Shown here piece by piece: positions 1 through 7,321 of a stretch of DNA of 64,000 nucleotides (the first letter of the stretch is position 1; every line of letters begins with the position of its first letter). The DNA is taken from NCBI GenBank assembly GCA_020636995.1, contig JACJWU010000001.1:124001-188000 (forward strand), read 5' to 3'. The translations under genes were made by a program, and so were the position numbers. The stretch is from Actinomycetota bacterium. Lineage in GTDB: Bacteria; Actinomycetota; Actinomycetes; S36-B12; UBA10799. The notes beneath the pieces are model-generated. The model was not told where the DNA came from. It did no database searches and saw only the letters and a program-made list of their open reading frames with translations.

Positions 1-2
1 GT

Positions 3-812
3 TCCGGAGGCCGACGCCGGGTGCGCCGACTCGCCGCCCAGCAGGAGTCGGTGACCGGTCTGGCGGGCCGGGTCGCCGCACAATCGCAGGCTCCGAAGGT
101 CTATGTCGAGCAGCCCGCGCAGTTGGCACTGCCGTTGGCGCAGCCGGAAGCGCCCAGTGGCCTGCCCGAGATGTCGGCGGCCGACCGGGTCCAGGCGGAG
201 GTGGAGATCCTTGGTCTGGATGTGACCCGGCATGCCATCTCGTTCTACGAGCAGATGCTCGCCGACCTGCAGGTGGTGCGTGCGAAGGATCTGTTGGCCC
301 ACCGTTCCGACGCACATGTCCTGGTGGCGGGGATCAAAGTGGCCACACAGACCCCGCCGATCCGCAGTGGTCGCCGGGTCATCTTCGCGTCCCTCGACGA
401 TTCGACCGGACCTGTCGACCTCACATTCTTCGAGGACGCGCAAGGCCCCTACGCCCACACCGTGTTCCACTCCTGGTTGCTGCTGGCCGCTGGTGTGATC
501 CGCAGGACCGGCCGGCGCGGGATCTCCGTGCGGGCGACCGGGTGCTGGTCCCTGCCGGATCTGCATGCGGTCTGGAAGTCGCGGGGCGTCGCCGGGGTGT
601 ACGAGATCATCAATGCTCCGGTTGAGACGGCCGATGGTCCCGATCGGGTCGAGGATCCCACCTCGCCCACGGGAGACTCGGATCCGGCTGTCCGGCGGGT
701 GCTCGTCCATGCCAGCGGGTTCCGGCAGTCGCCATACGCAGACACCCGGCCTGCGGGCTCGTCATCGAAACGGCCGAAGTTGTGGCATTCCAGCCCGGGC
801 AGTGCAGGCTAG
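3..812 (+). CDS. dnaE2: Error-prone DNA polymerase III alpha subunit (DnaE2 type), C-terminal part only
   Basis: This is the last 269 residues of a DnaE-family polymerase. The frame is open at the window edge, so the PHP, palm and finger domains lie upstream and no start can be given. Visible here are a helical stretch (FYEQMLADLQVVRAKDLL) and an OB-fold nucleic-acid-binding domain (AHVLVAGIKVATQTPP, then IFASLDDSTGPVDLTFF, then AHTVFHSWLLLAAGVI). The wording resembles the DnaE2-like polymerases that sit beside dinB in streptomycetes more than replicative DnaE1, and a full dnaE1 occurs elsewhere in this window. It ends 13 bases before dinB, so the two are probably co-transcribed for translesion synthesis. 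The last 60 or so residues are low-complexity and not recognised. Confidence 0.75.
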   Translation, partial: SGGRRRVRRLAAQQESVTGLAGRVAAQSQAPKVYVEQPAQLALPLAQPEAPSGLPEMSAADRVQAEVEILGLDVTRHAISFYEQMLADLQVVRAKDLLAHRSDAHVLVAGIKVATQTPPIRSGRRVIFASLDDSTGPVDLTFFEDAQGPYAHTVFHSWLLLAAGVIRRTGRRGISVRATGCWSLPDLHAVWKSRGVAGVYEIINAPVETADGPDRVEDPTSPTGDSDPAVRRVLVHASGFRQSPYADTRPAGSSSKRPKLWHSSPGSAG

Positions 813-825
813 GGAAGGAGGATCC

Positions 826-2067
826 ATGAGCAGGCGCGAGACGGGCAAGGTGGCGTTCCCGGCACCCCGGGACGACTCGACCTGCACGATCCTGCACGTC
901 GACATGGATGCCTTCTACGCGTCTGTGGAACTGCTCAGCCGGCCCATGCTGCGCGGGCAACCCGTCATCGTCGGTGGTTCCGGATCCCGCGGGGTGGTGC
1001 TGTCGGCAACCTACGAGGCCCGGGCCTTCGGGGTCCGGGCGGCCATGTCGATGGGGAGGGCCCGTCGGTTGTGCCCGGAGGCGGTCGTCATCTCACCGGA
1101 CCACCGCCGCTACGCACGGGTGAGTGACGGGGTGATGGAGATCTTCCGGTCGGTGACCGCGGCGGTGGAACCGCTGTCGCTGGATGAGGCCTTCCTGGAC
1201 ATCACTGGGGCCATCCGGCGGTTCGGTGGTCCGACCACCATCGCCGAACTCATCCGCGCCAGGGTCTTCGATGAGCAGGGGATCACGTGCTCGGTGGGCG
1301 GGGCCCCCAACAAGTTCGTCGCGAAAGTGGCCAGTGCCCACGCCAAACCCGACGGCATGCTGCTGATCCCGGCGGACTCCATCGTGGCCTTCCTGCACCC
1401 CTTGCCGGTGGGTGCGCTCTGGGGGGTGGGTCCGCGCACCGAGGAGCAGCTGCACAGTCTCGGGGTCCGCACGGTCGCCGATGTCGCGCACCTGCCCCGC
1501 GGTGTGTTGCGCCGGGCGTTGGGTCCGGCCGCTGGGGACCACCTCGCCGATCTGGCCTGGGGCCGCGATCAGCGACGGGTGAGCAGCAGCACCCCCGAGC
1601 GCAGCGTCGGCCATGAGCACACCTTCGCGGGTGATGTCGACGACCCGGAGATCATCCACCGGCAACTGCTCGGGCTGTCCGACCACGTTGCAGCCCGATT
1701 GCGCGCAGCGGGTTGGGTCGGTCGCACAGTGAGCATCAAGATCCGGTTCGCCGACTTCACCACCATCACCAGGTCGCGCACCATGGCCGAGGCCACCGAT
1801 GTCGGCCGCGTCATCTACACCCAAGCGGCCGCCCTGTACGAGGGCCTCGGCCTGCAGCGGGCGAGGCTTCGACTAGTGGGGGTGAGGATGGAGAAACTGA
1901 TGCCGGCCAGTGCAGGCAGCCATCAGATCGCCCTCGACGAACCCGACGCCGGGTGGCGCGAGGCGGAGACCGCGGTGGATCGCGCCGTCGCCCGGTTCGG
2001 ACACGGGGCGGTGCTGCCTGCGAGCCTTCTGGACATGGGTCGTTCGGATGATGATCGTCCCCCCTGA
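826..2067 (+). CDS. dinB: DNA polymerase IV (Y-family, translesion)
   Basis: A 413-residue Y-family DNA polymerase that copies past damaged template bases at the cost of fidelity. The metal-binding catalytic residues are present: D26 in VDMDAFYASVE, and D120/E121 in SLDEAFLD. The helix-hairpin-helix region (WGVGPRTEEQLHSLGVRTVADVA) and the C-terminal little-finger domain follow, giving normal family length. The ATG at 826 was chosen because GGGAAGGAGG lies just upstream and the sequence before it does not resemble the family. No clear C-terminal beta-clamp peptide was seen. It follows the dnaE2-type gene by 13 bases; no imuB is seen. No LexA box is visible, but the operon promoter is outside the window. 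Confidence 0.92.
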   Translation: MSRRETGKVAFPAPRDDSTCTILHVDMDAFYASVELLSRPMLRGQPVIVGGSGSRGVVLSATYEARAFGVRAAMSMGRARRLCPEAVVISPDHRRYARVSDGVMEIFRSVTAAVEPLSLDEAFLDITGAIRRFGGPTTIAELIRARVFDEQGITCSVGGAPNKFVAKVASAHAKPDGMLLIPADSIVAFLHPLPVGALWGVGPRTEEQLHSLGVRTVADVAHLPRGVLRRALGPAAGDHLADLAWGRDQRRVSSSTPERSVGHEHTFAGDVDDPEIIHRQLLGLSDHVAARLRAAGWVGRTVSIKIRFADFTTITRSRTMAEATDVGRVIYTQAAALYEGLGLQRARLRLVGVRMEKLMPASAGSHQIALDEPDAGWREAETAVDRAVARFGHGAVLPASLLDMGRSDDDRPP

Positions 2068-2162
2068 CAGACTCTTGACCAACTTGGGGGCACTCTCGGG
2101 TTTCCATCCGGGGCGCCTACCCGTATCGTGGCTTGTATCTAGACCCCAAGGAGGGAAGGAAC

Positions 2163-2570
2163 GTGCCTCTCTCAGAGCATGAGCAGCGACTGCTCGAGCA
2201 GATGGAGCGGGCCCTCATGGCTGAGGACCCGAAGTTCGCCACATCCTTGCGGCACGGATCGTCCGGGGCGGATCGTCGCCGGATCGTCGGGGGTGTGATC
2301 GGCGCACTGGTCGGTATGGGTCTGTTGCTCGCCGGCGTCTCCGCCAGTCTCCCGCCACTGGGCGTGTTCGGCTTCATCGTGATGCTGGGTGCGGTGTTCC
2401 TGGTCGTCTCCGGCGTGCGGCACGGCGGGGCACCGAAGAAGCAAGCAGCCTCCGATGAGACCCCCGCAGCGGCGCACAAGGCGAAGCCTGCGAAGGGTCA
2501 GTCCGGCTTCATGGCGAGATTTGAACAGCGGTGGCAAGACCGCAACCGCCGGGATGGTCGCGACACCTGA
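2163..2570 (+). CDS. DUF3040 small membrane protein
   Basis: A 135-residue protein beginning VPLSEHEQRLLEQMERALMAEDPKFATSLR, the signature of the actinobacterial DUF3040 family. Its function is unknown. After this cytoplasmic N-terminal helix come two membrane segments (about residues 40-60 and 63-83) and a basic C-terminal tail. The GTG at 2163 follows AAGGAGGGAAGGA and puts the family signature at the N-terminus. In many actinobacteria a DUF3040 gene lies directly before mraZ; here a diguanylate cyclase gene has come between them. The 95-base gap after dinB probably holds its own promoter. Confidence 0.88.
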   Translation: MPLSEHEQRLLEQMERALMAEDPKFATSLRHGSSGADRRRIVGGVIGALVGMGLLLAGVSASLPPLGVFGFIVMLGAVFLVVSGVRHGGAPKKQAASDETPAAAHKAKPAKGQSGFMARFEQRWQDRNRRDGRDT

Positions 2571-2628
2571 TCGGCGATGCGCCGGTCCGGGGGTGGATCG
2601 GCGACATTACGGGGGAGCAGGTGCGTAA

Positions 2629-5016
2629 GTGACGGGGGACTCTGAAGTAGCGTCCGAGTTACTCGACGTGTTGTTCGTGCTGCAGGTCTCTCCCGAACTG
2701 CGCCTCGAGTACGTCTCGCGATCCGTCCGGGGATTCACCGGTCACAGCGCGGACGAGTTCGTGTCCGACGCCACCTTGTGGTTGCGCCTGGTCGACCCGC
2801 GCGACCGGGAGGTCGTGCTCGGTGCGCTCAATGCGGAACCGGGGGTGGCCAGGCATGCGACGTTCCGATGGGCGGGTCCCGACGGCCGCACGATGTGGGC
2901 GCAGCAGGTCACGCGGAAGGTGGTGCGTGAAGACGGCGTCGAGGCCGTGTACGGCGCGTTGAACCATCTCACCGACCAACAGATCGCCGAGGCGCAGGCC
3001 GGCCTCGAAGGTCGCTATTCCATGGTGCCCGCCGACGCCCCCGATGTGGTGCTCCGCATCGACCTGCAGGGCCGGATCGTCTGGGTGTCCGAGAGCGTCC
3101 GCGCAATGGCTGGGTGGGCGCCGCGGGATCTGGTGGGCCAGAACGCCATGGACTTCCTGGATGTGTCGGGTCGGGCGGTCGTCTCGGCCTTGGGGCCGCG
3201 GGTACTGGCGGGAGAGGACCGTACCGGTGTCGTGCTGCGGATACGCACCGCCGACCGAGGGGGCCGGTTCGTCTCGGTGTCGGCCCGGCCGATCATCGAC
3301 GAGGGCACTGGTGAGCCGGCCGGGGTCATCGCGAGTTGGCGGGACGTCGATGAGTTGGTGAAGGCCCGGTTGCAGGCGGAATCCGAACGCCAGATCCTGC
3401 GTGCCGCACTCGATGCCCAACTGGACCCCCAGGTCGTCCTGGAAGCGGTGCGCAACGATCGTGACCGCGTCGTGGATTTCCGGGTCGTGGAGATCAACCC
3501 GTCGGCATGCGACGAGCTCGACGTCACCCGTGCCGACGTTGTCGGCAAGCAGACAGCCGCACTGGGACTCGGGATCCAGGACACCGAGCAGTGGGAGATC
3601 CTGCTCGACGTGGTGCAGCATCGGCGTCCGTTGGTTCTCAACGAGCAGCCTTTCATCACGATCCGAGGCGGACTCACGCGGCGATTCGACGTGCGGGCGG
3701 TCCCGGTGCACGACGGGCTGAGCCTCACGTGGCGCGACGTCACCGAACGTCACCAGAGGGCGGCTGCCCTCGCGGCATCGGAGGCCATGTACCGACTGCT
3801 TCTGGAGGAGAGCAGTGACATGGTGTCGTTCCACACCCCCGACGGTGCGGTGGAGTGGGTCTCACCTGCGGTCGAGCGTCTTCTGGGGTGGTCGCCGGAC
3901 GAGAGCGTCCACACTCTGCTTGATCTGATCCACCGCGACGACGCCCCGGGCGTCTGGGCGGCCCGAGATCGACTGCTGGCCGGTGAGGAGGCAGCCGGCG
4001 CCCGGTTCCGGATGCGGAGTAGGAATCGAGGTTGGCGGTGGTTGGAGGCGACTGCTCGGGCGGTGCGTGAGGACGGGGTTGTCACGTCGATGGTTGTCTT
4101 CTCGCGGGACGTCCAGGACCAGATCGATCACGAGACGGCACTGGCCACGTCGCAGGAGCGGTATCGGCTGCTTGCCGAGAATGCGACCGACGTGGTCTAC
4201 CGGACGACCCTGGACGGAACCACCGAATGGGTGTCCGAGGGAGTTGAGCGCGTGCTCGGATTCACGCCCGCGGAATTCGTCGGTCGCAACGGGCGGGACC
4301 TGGTGAGCCCCGAGGATCGCGAGTTCGTCGACCGGGCCACCGCCGAGGTGCTGGCGGGCACGCGCTCCAGCGCTCGCTTTCGGATGCCCACCAAGGACGG
4401 TGGGACGCGCTGGGTCGAGAGCACCATCCACGCGATCCGAGGTGATGACGGCGAGCCGGTCGGTTTCGTCGGTGGTTGGCGCGATGTCCAGGCCGAGGTC
4501 GAGGCCGAACAGGCGCTCGACACCCGCGCGCGCACCGATGGACTGACCGGGCTGGCCAACCGGGACGAAGTCATGGCCCGGCTGGCACGTCTGCTGGCAG
4601 TGGACAATCACGCTCGCACCGGTTCGGCGGTGGCCTTCTGCGACCTCGATGGGTTCAAGACGGTCAACGACACCCGCGGACATGCCGTGGGTGATGCGTT
4701 GTTGCGGGCGGTGGCGGACCGGATCGGGGCGTGTGTGCGGGCGGGGGACACGGTGGCCCGGGTGGGCGGCGACGAGTTCCTGGTGGTGCTCGACGGTGTG
4801 CGGGATCTTCACACGGCCAGTCGGGTGTCCGAGAAGATCCGGGAGGCGGTGGCAGGTCCATTGCTGATCGACGGTCGTGCTCTGCCCATCACGATCAGCA
4901 TCGGCGTCACGATGGTCGAGATCCACGACGACGTCGACGGGCTCGTCGCACGTGCCGACCGAGGCATGTACGAGGCCAAGCAGGCCGGTCGCGGCCGCGT
5001 CGTCGCCGTGCCCTGA
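2629..5016 (+). CDS. Multi-PAS sensor diguanylate cyclase
   Basis: A 795-residue protein predicted to make cyclic di-GMP from two GTP. The N-terminal 630 residues read as about five PAS-type sensor domains in tandem (roughly 10-110, 130-245, 250-375, 385-500, 510-630). Repeated phrases such as EWVSPAVERLLGW and EWVSEGVERVLGF, and closing motifs with WRDV or SRDV, mark them. The C-terminal GGDEF domain has an intact active site (GGDEF, residues 713-717) and an intact inhibitory I-site RAGD (704-707) exactly five residues before it. Product inhibition is therefore likely. No EAL domain and no membrane segment is seen, so it should be a cytoplasmic sensor. GTG 2629 follows GGGGGAG. It lies about 145 bases before mraZ. 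Confidence 0.93.
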   Translation: MTGDSEVASELLDVLFVLQVSPELRLEYVSRSVRGFTGHSADEFVSDATLWLRLVDPRDREVVLGALNAEPGVARHATFRWAGPDGRTMWAQQVTRKVVREDGVEAVYGALNHLTDQQIAEAQAGLEGRYSMVPADAPDVVLRIDLQGRIVWVSESVRAMAGWAPRDLVGQNAMDFLDVSGRAVVSALGPRVLAGEDRTGVVLRIRTADRGGRFVSVSARPIIDEGTGEPAGVIASWRDVDELVKARLQAESERQILRAALDAQLDPQVVLEAVRNDRDRVVDFRVVEINPSACDELDVTRADVVGKQTAALGLGIQDTEQWEILLDVVQHRRPLVLNEQPFITIRGGLTRRFDVRAVPVHDGLSLTWRDVTERHQRAAALAASEAMYRLLLEESSDMVSFHTPDGAVEWVSPAVERLLGWSPDESVHTLLDLIHRDDAPGVWAARDRLLAGEEAAGARFRMRSRNRGWRWLEATARAVREDGVVTSMVVFSRDVQDQIDHETALATSQERYRLLAENATDVVYRTTLDGTTEWVSEGVERVLGFTPAEFVGRNGRDLVSPEDREFVDRATAEVLAGTRSSARFRMPTKDGGTRWVESTIHAIRGDDGEPVGFVGGWRDVQAEVEAEQALDTRARTDGLTGLANRDEVMARLARLLAVDNHARTGSAVAFCDLDGFKTVNDTRGHAVGDALLRAVADRIGACVRAGDTVARVGGDEFLVVLDGVRDLHTASRVSEKIREAVAGPLLIDGRALPITISIGVTMVEIHDDVDGLVARADRGMYEAKQAGRGRVVAVP

Positions 5017-5091
5017 TCGCGCCTCATAGGGCCACGTCGCGCTGGTCACAAAGGAGTCCCGTGGTGGATCCACGGTGCCGTGGGGATATCA

Positions 5092-5126
5092 GTGGTGCTT
5101 AGTGGAGGGAAATGGAGTACTGTGGG
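5092..5126 (+). promoter_or_regulatory. MraZ-binding repeat array upstream of mraZ
   Basis: Four short repeats occur at exactly ten-base intervals: GTGGT at 5092, GTGGA at 5102, ATGGA at 5112 and GTGGG at 5122. A further GTGGG-like copy lies at 5080. MraZ is known to bind several TGGN-type direct repeats spaced by one helical turn in its own promoter. The array ends 36 bases before the mraZ start, as expected for autoregulation of the division and cell-wall operon. Confidence 0.75.
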
Positions 5127-5161
5127 GCACCGAGGCGTTCGTGGGCGAAGGAGGTGTGCAC

Positions 5162-5593
5162 ATGTTCCTGGGCACGCACACCCCCAAGATCGACGACAAG
5201 GGCCGGGTCATTCTGCCTGCGAAGTTCCGGGCCGGGCTCGCTGACGGTGTGGTCCTCACCAAAGGCCAGGACCGCTCACTGGTGCTGTGGCCGATCGCCG
5301 AGTTCGAATCGGCCGCCGCGCGGATCAGGGAGGCCTCGCAGTCCAATGCCGCGGTTCGTGCCTACTCCCGCGTCCTCTTCTCCAGTGCGTTCGATCAGGT
5401 CCCGGACAAGCAGGGACGCATCACCGTGCCGCCGGCGTTGCGTGATTACGCGGGGCTGGAGCGGGAGTGTGTGGTGGTGGGAAACCACCACACCGTTGAG
5501 ATCTGGGACGAGCATGCGTGGCAGGACTACCTGCGCGCCCAGGACGATCACTTCGCGGGTGTCTCCGAGGAGGTGGTGCCCGGCCTGTTCTGA
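5162..5593 (+). CDS. mraZ: Transcriptional regulator MraZ
   Basis: A 143-residue DNA-binding protein with two AbrB-like MraZ half-domains, marked by DDKGRVILPAKFR (residues 11-23) and DKQGRITVPPALR (82-94). The family forms rings that bind direct repeats before the division and cell-wall operon. ATG 5162 gives the usual MFLGT start. A GTG seven bases earlier (5155) is in another position of the same frame two codons up, and the GAAGGAGG Shine-Dalgarno suits the ATG better. It is the first gene of the dcw cluster and lies directly after the repeat array it should bind. Confidence 0.96.
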   Translation: MFLGTHTPKIDDKGRVILPAKFRAGLADGVVLTKGQDRSLVLWPIAEFESAAARIREASQSNAAVRAYSRVLFSSAFDQVPDKQGRITVPPALRDYAGLERECVVVGNHHTVEIWDEHAWQDYLRAQDDHFAGVSEEVVPGLF

Positions 5594-5639
5594 CCCGACC
5601 TGAAGACCCAGCCTGCGCTGCGGCCCCCGGCCGACGCAT

Positions 5640-5670
5640 CACCTTGGATCACTTCCCCGGACCCAAGGTG
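5640..5670 (+). promoter_or_regulatory. Hairpin between mraZ and rsmH
   Basis: CACCTTGG (5640-5647) and its exact complement CCAAGGTG (5663-5670) could form an eight-base-pair stem with a 15-base loop in the 144-base gap after mraZ. There is no following run of T, so it is not a classical terminator. It could be an attenuator, an RNA-processing site or an operator. Only the symmetry is seen; the role is inferred. Confidence 0.4.
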
Positions 5671-5737
5671 GCCCCTTCCGCATCATTGCGCGGACGGGGA
5701 CCGGAGCGCAGAGCCCCGACCCAACACAGGAGTACTC

Positions 5738-6694
5738 GTGGACGACGCCCCCCGCCACATCCCAGTGGCCCTCGAGCGTGTCCTTGAGCTGCTCGCCCCC
5801 GTCCTCGAACCCGCCGCAGCCGATAAGGAGCCCATCATGGTCGACGCCACGACCGGTCTCGGCGGCCACACCGCCGCCGTGCTCGACCGGTTCCCGCGTG
5901 CTCGGGTGATCGGGCTCGACCGGGACCCCGGCGCCGTCGCCGCTGCCCGGGCCCGGTTGGAACGGTTCGGTCCGCGAGCGGATGTCCACCATGCAAGATA
6001 CGACCGGATGGGCCGGGTCCTCGACGGTCTCGGTGTCGATGAGGTGGACGCCGTGCTCTTCGACCTCGGGGTCTCCTCGATGCAGATCGACGAGGCCGAG
6101 CGAGGCTTCGCCTATTCCCGGCCGGCCCCGCTGGACATGCGGATGGACACCACGTCGGACCTGACTGCCGAGCAGGTGCTCAACACCTATCCGCAGTCCG
6201 AACTCGCACGAATCCTCTGGGAGTACGGGGAGGAGCGGTTCGCTCGCAGGATCGCGCGCCAGATCGTGCAACGACGACCGTTGCACACGAGCACGGATCT
6301 TGTCGCTGCGGTCGAGGCCGGCGTGCCGGCGGCCGCGCGGCGCAAGGGGCATCCGGCCAAACGCACCTTCCAGGCTGTACGTATCGAGGTCAATGCCGAA
6401 CTGCGCAGCCTGGAGGCGGCGCTGCCCACCGCACTGCAGCGGCTTAGGCCCGGTGGGCGCCTGGTCGTTCTCAGCTACCACTCCTTGGAGGACAAGATGG
6501 TCAAGCAGGTCCTGCGCCGGGGTGCGGAGAGCACCGCGCCCCCGGATCTACCGGTGATTCCCCCCGACTCGCGGCCGTGGCTTCGGCTGATTACGCGGGG
6601 TTCGGAGGTAGCGTCGGAGACAGAACTGGCGGCGAACCCACGGGCTCGATCGGTCCGGCTGCGGGCCGCGGAGAAGTTGCGGGAGGCATCATGA
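5738..6694 (+). CDS. rsmH: 16S rRNA (cytosine-N4) methyltransferase RsmH (MraW)
   Basis: A 318-residue S-adenosylmethionine-dependent enzyme that methylates N4 of C1402 in 16S rRNA. The SAM-binding loop is seen as VDATTGLGGHTAAVL (residues 35-49). Further family marks are DLGVSSMQID, the FAYSRPAPLDMRMD block, RTFQAVRIEVN and LSYHSLEDKMVK. The GTG at 5738 has ACAGGAG upstream and gives the normal start just before HIPV. Its TGA overlaps the ftsL start as ATGA, so translation of the two is coupled. Confidence 0.96.
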   Translation: MDDAPRHIPVALERVLELLAPVLEPAAADKEPIMVDATTGLGGHTAAVLDRFPRARVIGLDRDPGAVAAARARLERFGPRADVHHARYDRMGRVLDGLGVDEVDAVLFDLGVSSMQIDEAERGFAYSRPAPLDMRMDTTSDLTAEQVLNTYPQSELARILWEYGEERFARRIARQIVQRRPLHTSTDLVAAVEAGVPAAARRKGHPAKRTFQAVRIEVNAELRSLEAALPTALQRLRPGGRLVVLSYHSLEDKMVKQVLRRGAESTAPPDLPVIPPDSRPWLRLITRGSEVASETELAANPRARSVRLRAAEKLREAS

Positions 6695-7293
6695 CGGTCG
6701 TACCCCATGCGGGTTCGCGCCGCACTGTGCTGCACCGCTCGGCTCCCGCGCGCGCCACTCGCACCGGCGTCATGAGTTCGAGCGCGTTCGCGATCGGGGC
6801 GCTGGCGGTGCTGAGCATCGGTCTGCTGGTGCTCCTGGTACTCAACACCGCGTTGGCCAAGGGCAGTTTCCGGGCTCATGAACTGCGCGTCCAAAAGGCC
6901 GATCTGGCGCAGCGCGAGCAACTGCTGCGCACGCAGATCCAAGACGCCTCCTCACCGGTGACCCTGACCAAACGGGCGCGGGAACTCGGGCTGCTGCCTG
7001 CGACCGCACCGGTGTTCATCCGGCTGGCCGACGGCACGATCGTGGGCGACCCCTATCCGGCAGGTGTTCCGCTGGATCCGGTGACCGGCGAACCACAGAT
7101 GTCGGCCGCACCCAGTACTGGGGGCACCTCCGGGTCGGATGCCACGGGTGACGACGCTGCGAATGCCGCAGTCGCCCAGGCTGCTCCGGACGCACCCGTC
7201 GACTCGGCACCGACCCAATCCGACCCGGCTCCCGGCGTGGCAACCACGCCCGGGACCGAAACCGAGCAACCCTTGGGTATCACCGGCCGTTAG
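6691..7293 (+). CDS. ftsL: Cell division protein FtsL-like septum protein
   Basis: A 200-residue bitopic membrane protein at the ftsL position between rsmH and ftsI. A basic cytoplasmic N-terminus (about 25 residues) is followed by one membrane helix (about 30-52, SSSAFAIGALAVLSIGLLVL). Next is a periplasmic coiled coil (ELRVQKADLAQREQLLRTQI) and the short conserved LTKRARELGLLP segment. The last 85 residues are rich in Ala, Pro, Thr and Asp, typical of actinobacterial FtsL. It is expected to join FtsQ and FtsB in recruiting FtsW and FtsI. The start is fixed by the ATGA overlap with rsmH. Confidence 0.88.
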   Translation: MTVVPHAGSRRTVLHRSAPARATRTGVMSSSAFAIGALAVLSIGLLVLLVLNTALAKGSFRAHELRVQKADLAQREQLLRTQIQDASSPVTLTKRARELGLLPATAPVFIRLADGTIVGDPYPAGVPLDPVTGEPQMSAAPSTGGTSGSDATGDDAANAAVAQAAPDAPVDSAPTQSDPAPGVATTPGTETEQPLGITGR

Positions 7294-7321
7294 GCGCCAG
7301 TCGACCTAGAACAGGACACAC

